From Amblyornis subalaris (lineage: Eukaryota > Chordata > Aves > Passeriformes > Ptilonorhynchidae): a stretch of DNA of 64,000 nucleotides. A program made the position numbers and the translations under genes. The notes under the pieces were generated by a model. That model made no database searches. It saw nothing but the letters and a program-made list of their open reading frames with translations, and was not told the origin of the DNA. Of the stretch, positions 39,501-51,500 are shown one piece after another. Positions within the stretch are counted from its first letter, which is position 1. Each line of letters starts with the position of its first letter. Where the stretch lies: positions 2,055,848 to 2,119,847 of the forward strand of contig JACAXG010000130.1 of the NCBI GenBank assembly GCA_018881555.1, written 5' to 3'.

Positions 39501-42500
39501 AGATGGATAAACACACTGCCTTAAATCACCTTTTTTATGACTGTAGGTAGTGGTTTATGTCAAAAGCATCAGTGGATGATAAGATGTGACTGTAGCTGTA
39601 ATTGCTTTCTGCATCAGTAGAATTATACAGAATTTTTCACAGAAATATAAAGTGATGTTGTTTTGCAGATGCTTATAAATAGAATACTAGATCAGCCATT
39701 TATAAAAACGCTATTATTTTATTCAGGGCATTCCTCCTGATTTATGGTAGCAGAGACAGATAGAAAGACAACAATTCATTTTATTCTGTATTCTTGCCTT
39801 TGTTAAACAGCCTAAACAATCTTTATTTTTTAGCCCTGTGAAAGCTTTTGCCTGGTGGGCAGTGTGTGATGGAAGCGAGGTTGGGCTCCAAGCTCTGTTT
39901 TAGGAACATCTGCACTGACCAGCACAATTGGACCTTATTCTTCTTGTGTGTCTCTCCCCAAACCGATTATTTGTCAGTTTGACATTGATTTAGTATCATG
40001 TAATATCCAGTAACTGAGATAATAGGGCCTTGTATTAGATAAACAAAAAAGATTGAAGATTAAAGTATTGAAGTTGGATGTAATTCTAATGTAAATGTCT
40101 AAGTCCTCCAAGTGTTTTATTCCAAAGAACATGGAACACCCACTGGTGGCTGTTACCATCTGGTGTTGGGCTGGTGTAACAGGCTGTGAAGTGAGGTCTT
40201 GCAGTGTTGGTTATCTGGATCGTTTTTAGGCATGCTGACAATTAAACTAATGGAAGTGTAGTAACACTTCTTGTTAAATCTTAACTAAATTTGGTCATAA
40301 TACTCCTAGTAAATTAATAGCTTCAAATTTTACAAGCTGGTTTTGACCTAAGAATGTGCTACTGATAAATAACTGCTGACTGCCTGGGATTTCTAAGATT
40401 TATTGATTTTTTAAAAATATGGGTTTTTTAATCCGGCTAGTATTCAGGCATTCCTCATAATAGCAATTGCTGTGTAGCATTTTTAGTATGAATGTTCTGT
40501 TATGGCTCATTATGCAGATAGTGAGACACCAGCATTTTGTGTCCAGCCACTGGTAAAAACCAGAGGATTTCTGTTTGGGTTCACTTCAGGCTCCTTCATG
40601 GATTTCTGCAGCAAGAATTTACATTTCAGGTGTTACCTTTAAATATAACCTCCATTGCCTACTCTGCTTCCTCGGGGAGTTTAGGTTGGATATTAGGGAA
40701 AATTGCTTCATGGAAACGGCTGTGCAGCCCTGGCACAGCAGCCCAGGACAGGAGTGGAGTCCCCATCCCTGGAGGGATTTAAAAACCATGTGGATGTGGT
40801 ACNTGNGGACATGGGTCAGTGGTGGCCTTGCAAGTGCTGGGGGAATGGTTGGACTTGATGGGCTCAGAGGGCTTTTCCAACCTAAACTGTTCTGTGGTTC
40901 TGTACTGCATCTCTGCTGCCTGCATAACATGATGGCAATTGAATGCTTAGTATTTTTGTTAAAGTAATATTGATTCAGTGTCCTCATCTTTGTCCTTTTT
41001 TTTCCAGACTGTTTAACTTTTTCCTTTCTTCAAAGGAGCATTGCCATGTCTCCTTTGCTTTTCCTTACAACACTGTCATTTATCTGTACAGTTCAGCTGA
41101 CATTCTTAGAACTGAAGTTAGCTTGAGTTGTTAAGAAGCAAATATTTAGATAGTAGTACATGAAGTAAAAAAAAATGCATAAGATTTGCAGCAACTGCAG
41201 TTGACAGTACACAAACCAGGATGAAATTTAACTCAGCCTTTTACATCTGAAGGTGTTGATTACAGGCCCCTAAGACAAGGGTAGCTGTGCACTGGGCACT
41301 GCAGCACAGTTGCACAGTGTTTCTATTCTGCAGAGCATACCTACTAGGTAATCCATTAATTTTTCATTAAAATAGGTTGGAACATATATTTGAAAAATTA
41401 GAATTGTAGAACTACATCAGAACTTTAAGGAAACAAAATTCTCAGAGATCTGTATTAACATTCTGTTCATTGAGTTTGGGAGAGGATACCTGTCTGCCAG
41501 TAAGCTGTTTCTGTTGGGAGTAAGTCCTTCATTAGTATGTATGAGAAAATTATGATGATTGAGTTTGCAGGAAACTTTCATACGAAACACTGGATTTATC
41601 TAATTAATTTATTCTTTCAGATCCTCCGCCCAGCAAACCCCAGGTGTCAGAGGGTGTTCACACCAATGCCTATGACATTAGGACAGAAGCAGAGCAAGGG
41701 ACTCTCTACTCACCAGAGCAGACATCTCTCCATGAAAGTGAGGGTCTGTTGTGTGCATTTTAAATATTAGAATATATTTCTGTAGTGAAAGTATAAAAAT
41801 GTAATACAATTATGAATGCAACAAATAACAAAGTTATATAATACTTTGTGAAATTGTTCGATGATTTTATCCTTATGCTGGCTTCCTATCTACAGGGTCT
41901 GTAGGTAACTCAAGAAGTTCAACACAAATGAATTCTTATTCTGACAGTGGTTACCAGGAAATAAGCAGTTTCCATAACAGCCAAAACTTGAACAAGTCAG
42001 AGATCAGACAGCAGCATTCCCTTGGTGGACCCACCAACAACCATGTGGTGAGAAGCTCCCGTGCTGAAGGGCAGACGTCAGTCCAGGTACTCTGACCAGT
42101 GCACTGCACCTCTGGCTGTGCATGGGCTCCAACGGGGTTTAGAGACAGTAGCTGTATAGCTAGGCCTCCCTTTGTGTGGGCTGGAGTTAATGTTATGAAA
42201 TTATGGTTTTGTTAAACACTTTCACTGGTTAAAAAGCCAAAATGTCTTGCAGCAGAGACTTGTTTGCTAGGATCAGCACACACGTGATCTGGGTCATTTG
42301 CAGGAGCTGAAATGAAGTAGCACTCCTGACTTCAGAGTACACTGCTGTTGTCATATCAAGAAAGTAACACTCACTCAGAATTCATTGTGATATGGGAGAA
42401 AACCTCCTAGAATTTAGCCTGTATGTAAGCATAGTTCTTAATGGAAGATGGTATTTGTGTTCCCATATCTTCTATGGTTTCTAGCTTTTTCTCTCCTTTT

Positions 42501-45500
42501 TCAATAAATGGAATGATAGTGAGACAGTAATTATCAGAACATTTTTAGATTATACCAGAATTCTTTGCGTTACTGTTCCTGAGTTTCCAAAGTGATTGAG
42601 TAGTGAGGAAGGAAAGCAGAGGTGCAGATAACCATAGCAAGCCAAATGAGAATGAATAGCAGATGGGTTTTTAACGTTAAATTGTCATTTTATATACTAA
42701 GAAGCACTGGTTAGAAAAAAGTTACAAGAAAACTTGAAGGAATTAGGTTTGGGGTAAAAGCTACTCTCCAGCTGCCTGTGTATACCATTAATTTGTGTGC
42801 TTTTCCTGCTGACTTCTCTGTCTTACAGGAGAACAATATCCACTGTGTGACCTAAATGATAAAACTCATAAATAAATGTTTTTGATTTTAAACAGCCTTC
42901 AGTAAATAGTGCTACCAACCGAGTCATGAGACGGGTCAGCTCGGTGCCATCTAGAGCTCAGTCTCCCTCCTACATGGTCGGCACCGGTGTCTCCCCATCG
43001 CGGGGGTCGCTGCGGACATCTCTGGGCAGCGGGTACGGTTCTCCCAGCATTGCTGAGCAGAGATCCCTCACTTCCCACACGTACTCATCCACCACCCTGC
43101 CCGTGCAGCGGGCGGGGTCCCCGTACGCTGTGCACAGACCTGCGTCCCCCTCGGCCATGCGACGTGTGGGCTCGCTCACCTCCCGGCAGGCAAACCCCGG
43201 CGCCAGCACTGCCCAGTACCAGACAGCAGCCAGAGTGGGCTCTCCTCTTGCCCTCACTGATGTGCAGACCAGAGTGAGTTCTCCGTCCCAAACTCAGCTG
43301 GGATCCTCTTCCCCGAAGCGTTCTGGCATGACAGCAGTTCCGCAGCACTTGGGAGCAACGCTGCAGAGGACAATTCATGACATGGAACAGTACGGACAGC
43401 AGTATGACATCTACGAGAGGATGGTCCCCCCACGGCCAGATAGCCTCACAGGTGAGTAATGGGCACAGATACGGATAAAACTCCACACGAACTACAGCTG
43501 TAGAAAACCCGGAATGAGTTACGGTGTTGTGGATGAAATGTTGTAACACTGCAACGTAATTGCAGTGGATGTGTCAGATCAGTTGTAAATACTGAGGTCA
43601 AACACTGTGTTTCAATCACAAGTTCCTCATGAATACTGGCTTTCTCTAATTGCTGGCCATGCATTGAATTAAATCCTATGATTAAAGTTGCTAAATGAAA
43701 TTTTGAGTCTTCCAGAGGCATGTCAACATTTTCAAAGATAAAGTACATTTAAACGTGTGTGCAAGCTATACATAAACTAAAACATACTAGCCTGGAACTA
43801 ATTTTATGTCTAGTTCTTTCTTAAAATGAGTAACTTAGTGCCACTGAATATTAGTCTTTTTTTCCACTAATATTTCTACACTATCTCATGCTTCAAGTTA
43901 AATATAGGGTAACCATTTTAATAGTAGCTTAAAATAAAGCCCTAAAAGGTAGAATCTGTTAATCTGAGAGGCAGTTCTGGGTAACATACAGTTACTTTAC
44001 ACTTTAAGTTGTGTGTGTGTTACTGGTTTTGTTCTGACCTTCATCTGAATGAGCACAGACAAGGTGATTTTCCAATTAGACCATGTGTCCTTTTGAGCCG
44101 ATGGCAATTTCTGGTTTTTCTTTTGAATGGATATAGTGCAGGAAACTACAAAATGCTCTCATTCCTCAGCAAAAGGTATAATGTGTCTTCTCCGTCACCT
44201 CTGTTTGCAAGACATAATAATCTGCCAGTTTGATAAGGGGTTGGGAATGAGTTTGGTGGGAAAGGCTGTTCAGAAGTGTAAATGTGTGCAGGCCAGGCTG
44301 CATTTTTTGTGGTATGACAGCAGTCTTGCACTCTTAAAATATTAGTATGGTACTTTACCACTGCTTGGGAATATCACCTTGTCTAAACAAGTGAACTGAT
44401 AGATCTTTAGAAAAAACAGTTATTGGGATAGTGACTCAGTGATTCAGAAACAGACACTTTAATGCTTTTATAGTGAAGGAAGAAATTAGCAACATGGTAG
44501 TCAAGCTGAGAGAGCATATTATTTTATAGCTATCTGAACTGTAATCTTTCTAGGAAACTTTGAAATGCTCTAACTTCCCTGTGCTTGATGTTACAAACTA
44601 ATTAAGAATTCCTCAGTATTATAAAAAAACCTCATCCGTTTTCCAATATAAATTAAATTTCATGTGTCTTTAGAGGAAGCAATTCAATATAACACCTTAA
44701 ATCTGAAACTCAAATTTGTATATGATCCGTTTTCTGAGAGGAAGTTTGGATGTGGAAAAGGTTTAGGGTACTGTGACAGCCTTCAGTATAATCCAGAGCT
44801 ATTCCCTGCTGTGTAAGCAGGAGGATATATGATCAGCTCCTCTCTTCTGTGCTTACAGTCTTCATGTCCGTGGGCTGCATGTTCTGGGAGAACGATAATG
44901 TTGGAGATGAGTGTCTTCCCAGGAGATAGTATTGTCACTGGAGGTGTGGGCCCAGCTGCCCGCTTTGCCTGCTGAAGTCCTCCTCACCACCTGTAGATGT
45001 GTTTCCTTAGTGATGGCCCAAAGGTTTCCTTGCAGACACTGTGGCAGAGTAGGTCTGGGATTTTGTGGGGAAAAATACTCAAATATAGGATACATTTGGT
45101 TACACATCACTACTCCATTGTACTTTTGAAGTTGTTCTGCAATCTCCATCATTTCATCATCCTTGCAAAGTTCATTTCACGTATTTTATTGCTTTGATAA
45201 CTGCCAAAGCTTTAGTGCCTGCTGTGGTAATGCTGAAGTGGATAAAATTGTATACATTTTATATGAAATATTAATATATAGCAAGGTGAAAAAAAATTCA
45301 CCCAGCTGCAGCATAGCTATTTATATATACTCACATCATGGGCTATTTAAACCTTTATAAAGACTTTTCTCCATGTGTTTACATCTCTGCTGCCACTATC
45401 AAGCAGATATTTGCTCTTATTGCTACAAACTGTTTTGGTTTCAGGATTACAACCCCCTTTAGGCTGTGCCCTCTGTCACAATGGGATTTCTGTCAGGTAC

Positions 45501-48500
45501 ATACTTACCCTGTCCTTGCTGAATTTGTGCACTGCACGTGCTGACTCAGCTTTTATTCTCTATGGTTTAGACTGTAAATGCTACCGAAAAAATTAACTTG
45601 GAAAACTTCAAGTTGTCAGTGTATGGACAAAACTTTTTGTCAAGGAAATGCNGTTTTGTCAGTGAGCCTTTCAGTATGAGTCATTTAATAATGGAAAAAA
45701 TGTAATGAATAAATGTTTGTAACTGTGGATACAACCAACACCTTTTCTGTCTAAAGGAAGAAAGATTCAATCCTGACAGCTCTCTTGCTTCGCTGAAGAT
45801 GGGCCGTGTAGACATTTCCCTGTGCTTGGTTGCAGGCCTGAGGAGTTCATACGCGAGCCAGCACAGCCAGCTGGGGCAGGAGCTGCGCTCGGCGGTGTCC
45901 CCGGACATGCACATCACCCCCATCTACGAGGGCAGGACGTTCTACAGCCCCGTGTACCGCAGCCCCACCCACGGCGCCGTCGAGCTGCACCACGGCTCCC
46001 AGGCCGCCCTGTTCCGCACCAGCTCCGGTGGGTGACGGCTGNGGGCTCTGTCCGAGCTGGGTGTTCCGGGACACGGGGCATAGAGAGCGGGGGGAGACGT
46101 GGAATGCCAGTGCAGGAGGAAGACCTGGAGGGTACCAATTAATGGAGGTAGAAGCTAGGTTTGAAGGACTTAAAATAATCCACAGGAATTAAAAGGCTCT
46201 TGTGATGTTTGCAGGGAATGCTTGGGGCTGTATTTCACTGTCAGCCTGGGGTCAGAGTGTTCTCTGTTTGATAGCACACACTTGGGTACATCCCAGATAA
46301 GCGTATTTCATGACAGAATTTATTGCGTCCTCTTGCATTCTCTGTGCATCACTCTCTTATGAATTGAGTTGGTTCATGGGGTTTTTTTATTCATCAATAC
46401 AGTAAAATGAGAGCTTGCTGCTAAAATTACCTACCACATCTTTCACAGTAAAAACACTGTTTTACCCAGCTTCTCAGCAAAGGGTAATGGTAAATGCTAC
46501 AGCTGAGGATTGTCTATTGAAACTGAAATATTCTTCTAGTATGTCATAGAAGTGCTACTCATGTATTATGAAGAGCATAGGCATTAGATTAGTATTAGGA
46601 TTTATTTTCTGTAGAGAGAAATGTAATGCATGTTGCAGTGCAATTTGTTCTTTAAGGTTGATTAATAATTTGTATGGTGGTTTCCAAAAACTCTCAAAAT
46701 ATTAAAGTGGTTTAGTTAAGTAACTCTCTAGAAATATTTTATAGAGAACTGTCCAATTCATATGTCATGTTTTCACACACTTGAAAATGCCTTTTTAATG
46801 TTTGCTAATGTAACTGCAATACCAAGAGAACAAAGTGCTGAAGGAGGCACCAGTTTTTGCAATTCTGCCTTCCACAACTTAGAGTAGAGTTTGTCAGAAT
46901 GTGCCAATGAAGAAATACAACTAGAAACTGGAATTCTTTGTTTACTTGCCTACTTAATACCACTTATCATGGAAGAACAAGAGCCATCACAACACCTCTG
47001 TTCAGTCAAGAAGACACACGTATTTTTTGGTTTTGATATGGTTGGTGAATTGATATTAGGAATGTTGAAAACACTTTGCACCCAGATTTCTGCTTGTTGG
47101 CATGGGATGCATTTCCTACTTTAAATACTTGCTGAGGGAAGCTGAGGCACAAGCCTGATCCCACCAAACCTTTCATTCTGTAACTAACCTCTCCATCTTC
47201 TGTGGGACACTGAGGAATTTCTCCCTGAAATCTGACATCATGTCACCCCTTCTCTTCAGCAGACTGTTGTTACCTGGTTGGTTTTGACACTGTTTTATCC
47301 TAGGCGTGGGCAACCTGCAGCGATCCTCCAGCCAGCGTAGCACCCTCACATACCAAAGAAACAACTACGGGCTGCCCACGGCGGCCGCGCTGGCGGAGCC
47401 ACTGCGGGCGGTGCCGTTCCGGCTGCCCGAGCCCGGCTACGGCCGCCCGCACCCCGCGCCCGACGGCGGCACCACGCGCTCGCCGTCCATCGACAGCATC
47501 CACAAGGACCCCAGGCAAGTCCTCGCGCCGGGCCTCGCACGCGGAGCCGGGGCCTGGCGCGTTCCTTGCGCGCCTGTGGCCAGGGATCCAGTCTCCCGTG
47601 GTCCAGTCGATCATGACTCATTTAAATATTAAGATCTCTACCTTTATAGCCAAAATAGTAAGCACAGGCTGCTTCCTGCAGTAAGAAAGAGCAGCTGTTA
47701 TCATTTTGTTATTATTACATTTTTCTTTCATGTTTGTTTTCATGGAGAAGTTATTACAGGAAGCACAAATTTGATGTGATTTGACTAGGTTATTGCAAAT
47801 ATTATTTAGTAAGTCTACAGAGTAACCTGTAACATTGTAGTGAGATTGCTCTTTATGTCAATGGGAATCAGGGTTTGAAAATTCAAAAGTACAGACCTAA
47901 TTTATTTGAATGAATTTTTCATGAGCAGTCTGCCAAAATTTCAAAACAAAGTAAGTTTAAAAATGATTTATAAATGTGTCATTTTGAAAGCAAACACACA
48001 TATTTTTGCAGCAATTACTTGTTTGATGTTGTAAATGTCTTGNATAATGTGGGCCTGTGACAGGCGTAATATCATCATTGCCATTTGCTATAGTTACTGT
48101 GCACTAAAACCTTGTATTTAACCTGGGACTGTCAAAGCCCAGGCCATGCACAGCTTGGAGGGATTTATGTGTATGTTCAGTGTGGATTTGAGATTGGTAG
48201 GAATTCCAGTCCCTCTTCTGGTTGCTGGCTCATTGAGGCAGCTTCTAGACACTTCTGAGGCAGCTTCTAGACGCTTCCAAGGCAGCTCATCCTGAAGGAT
48301 CTGGGCTCAGCCATGCCTCGAGGGCTGTCCTAGGGAGGTGTTGGTGGGCACCAAGAAAACCTCGAACAGAAACGGTGAGACTGGAGCCTCACACTGCATT
48401 CCCCTGGTCCTGTCTACAGCAGGCTCGTAGCACCAGGCAGTTACTCCAGTCTGGGCCTGTCCTGTCATCTTGGCAATGAAAACACTGGTTTAATGGATTT

Positions 48501-51500
48501 TGTTAATTCTATGGGAAATTATTTTTTTTTTTAATAGATATGGAGAGACTGAGTTAGTTTCATTTAACTGAATGGTACATTCATCCAAATGATGTTAATA
48601 GGATAACCTTAGCTCTAAGTAGTAAAGCTTGGAGGCTGCCTGCTCTGGTATGGTGGCAAGAAGAGTTACTTATAGCAAGGATGCTTCGTGTTCATAGCAA
48701 GGAACTTTAAACAAATTCTGACTCGGTTGTCACTACTGATGCACCTTCTTAGCTTGTAATCTCACAATGAAATTGTTTTTACCTTGCATTTAATCTGTTC
48801 CAGTTTCTGATGTACATATCATGCCGTGACAAGGGTCAGGGAAGGATGTTAGACAGCCTCAGAGTGGGCTCTTGGGGAGCACCACTCTGGAATGAGAGTG
48901 AAAGTGAGCAGTTTTACTAGAAAGGCAATTTTCCCTAAGATTTTCCTATCATTAGTATGGAAAAATAAACCCCTGAGTTGTTGAGCAGTTCAAAGTGGGC
49001 ACAGAACTGAGCTTCCCCTTTGTGTGACTGTGAGTCCTGGGGAGATCCGACTGGCCAGGCCAGCATTAGCCTTAGAACAACTCCCAGCTGCTGTTCTTGG
49101 AACATATTTTGCTGTGCTTTTTTTTTGTTGGTTTTTTTTTACCGGGATTTTTGAGCCTGGGAAAATTAAGGTACTACTTTATCCCCACCAGTCCTCCTTT
49201 ACAGAAGGCAGATAGCCCAGCAAATATTAATGACTATGTTTCTACATCTGCAAATTGGGCATGTTTCATGACTTTTCCAGGATTTGGTCTGCACAAAATC
49301 ATTGTGGTTTAGTGAAGGAGATTTTAATTAAAATCATTAAATTTTAATGATTTTAAATTTACATTCCTTGAATAACTCAAATCAAGCCTACTTCCAGCAT
49401 CTGATCCTGACAATGACACTTCAGGGTGTGCAGGTTTTGTTGAGGTGTAATTGGCTTCTGCCTAGGAAGAACATTGAGCACTGAGAGAAAAATGTTGTGC
49501 GGAAATGGTGCCCCTGAGCAGCACTGTTGAGGGGGTATCTTTTGCATTATATATTTAAATTTTGGGAGATTAGTTTGAATTTTTTGAGTTGGTGTAACTT
49601 TAGTGTATATTTGTATTTGTGTGGTTCATAAGCCAACCAAAGCATGTTGAATATAGTGTCCTTTTCCAATTGGAAGACTAAAGGGTGATGTGACTCACTG
49701 TTATCCNGTTATACCTGGTTTTCCTTCCAGCCCTGTTACTCCAGAATAAAAGTGGCATTGTTGAAAAGCCCTTAAGGTGCTCCAGTACTTGTACTCAGTA
49801 AATACCCATAGATTTGGGAGTAATGCCTTCTCTCCGATGTGTTGTCCCATGAAGGGAGTTTGCGTGGCGAGATCCAGAGCTGCCCGAGGTCATTCACATG
49901 CTCCAGCACCAGTTCCCATCAGTGCAGGCAAACGCAGCTGCCTATCTACAGCACCTCTGCTTTGGGGATAACAAAGTGAAAACAGAGGTAGGTGCTGGTT
50001 GCACTTCTCTGCCGGAGCAACGGTTCCAGGAAAACTAGGCCTCTGGCCTCTTCCCACTTTTTTTCATGATAACACAGTATTTGTGACCCTTCTGTGTTTC
50101 TGCGAGCACCAGATGGGTGCTAACCTTGAAGTACCTGGGGGTGTGTAATTACACACACACACTCAGATTTTTCCTGTCATAAGAGCTGTACAGAAATTTT
50201 AATGGAAATCTTTTACCTTGAAGTTGTGTCATCCAGCAGAACTGTAAAATATGTTTGCCAGAGCCTGGCAAACAGGTTTGTGTAACCTGTTGATGACTGG
50301 AGACTGGAACAACCAGGAGCTCTGCAAGGCTTTCTCTGGTTTTGATCAAGGTGTTTTAAGGCATTGTAGGGACTGAGNGAGCTGTCAGGCAAAGGAAAGG
50401 AGCCCAACCCTAGAGAAACACAGAAGACACTGTTTATGTCACTGTGCTGTGGGGGCAGTATACATCTGAGTGAACATTCAGATTACTGTTGAAATTTCTT
50501 GAAACTTTTCATTCGAAGAGCTGCTCTTTTTGCAAAGCAGCTGTGAGCTGTTGATCTGAAGGAATTTGCCTTTTCATTTGCTTCTTGTGTCTGTGTGTTA
50601 TATGCTATTTTCAGTATAAATTTTATTTATGTTAATAAAATGTTGGCGCAACTTTTATAAGAAGATGGCCTGACATAATTCACAGTTGCTGGGAGGCAGA
50701 TGAAAAGGCGGTGGTGGTTTTGATGTTCTGGTGACGATCACAGTGATAATCAGCTCTTATTTCTAATATTCCCTGAAAACATATTCTGAGGTATAGGAAA
50801 TTACTTGAAAAACTGCATTGCTGGGAAACAAAATGGAAGCGGTAATAATTCCCCTTTGAATGCAACAGGTGTCTGAAAATGCCCCTCAGCCTTTGCAATC
50901 GGGTGGGTGGGAGGTTCACAGGAATTTCAGTCCCGTGTAGCAGTCAAGTCAGTAAGGTTTAGCAGCTCTTTCTTCTGGAAGTAGAATGGGAAGTACTGTT
51001 TTCATAAGAAACAAAAGCCTTTTACATCTGTGGAGTGAGATGGGTGAGATCAGTGGGTCCTGATGGTCCTGACATTCCGCTTTCCAGGTCTGTAGGCTAG
51101 GAGGAATCAAGCACCTGGTGGATCTCCTGGATCACAGAGTCCTGGAAGTTCAGAAGAATGCCTGTGGTGCACTGAGGAACCTCGTTTACGGGAAGTCCAC
51201 TGACGAGAACAAAATAGCCATGAAGAACGTGGGAGGGATCCCTGCCCTTCTGCGGCTGCTGAGGAAGTCTGTTGATGCCGAGGTCAAAGAGCTGGTGACA
51301 GGTAAGCTTGGAAGGGAAACAAGCAGAGAGCTGTAGGGCAAGTTATTTTTCTGGACACTTATCTTGATTGGTTAAAACTGCACAGTGTAGAGTCACGGGA
51401 GAAGTGAATGCTGACGTAGCTGCACTAAAGCCCCACTTAGGGTGGATTTTCCCTGATATGAGTCTCCTGCACACACAGCTGGTCTTGGAGANGTATTTCT

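Larger units (their letters stand above)
37562..41620 (+). other. Intron 4 region of PKP4 (between coding exons 3 and 4)
   Basis: 4.1 kb, GT-AG, phase 1. It holds a CTTT-rich pyrimidine tract near 39.1 kb and a CR1 LINE tail near 40.7 kb. No exon or RNA gene was recognised in the remainder. Confidence 0.9.
47515..49854 (+). other. Intron 9 region of PKP4, GC-AG type
   Basis: 2.3 kb between coding exons 8 and 9, with a GC donor and AG acceptor, phase 2. The first 100 bases continue the GC-rich composition of exon 8. It contains a 22-bp minisatellite at 48.2 kb and a perfect AT-rich palindrome at 49.3 kb. Confidence 0.88.

Noticed and set aside
43085..43549. 154-codon minus-strand frame across coding exon 6
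   Set aside because: An antisense shadow of the Ser/Pro-rich head exon.
46032..46037. Second GT (GTGACG) four bases after the exon 7 donor
   Set aside because: It shifts the frame; the upstream GTGGGT keeps it.
47519..47524. GT donor (GTCCTC) just after exon 8
   Set aside because: It would add four bases and break the frame into exon 9, and it is a poor donor match.
47300..47632. Read-through frame from coding exon 8 into the following intron
   Set aside because: Homology and phase stop at 47514 with the GC donor; the rest is intronic GC-rich sequence.
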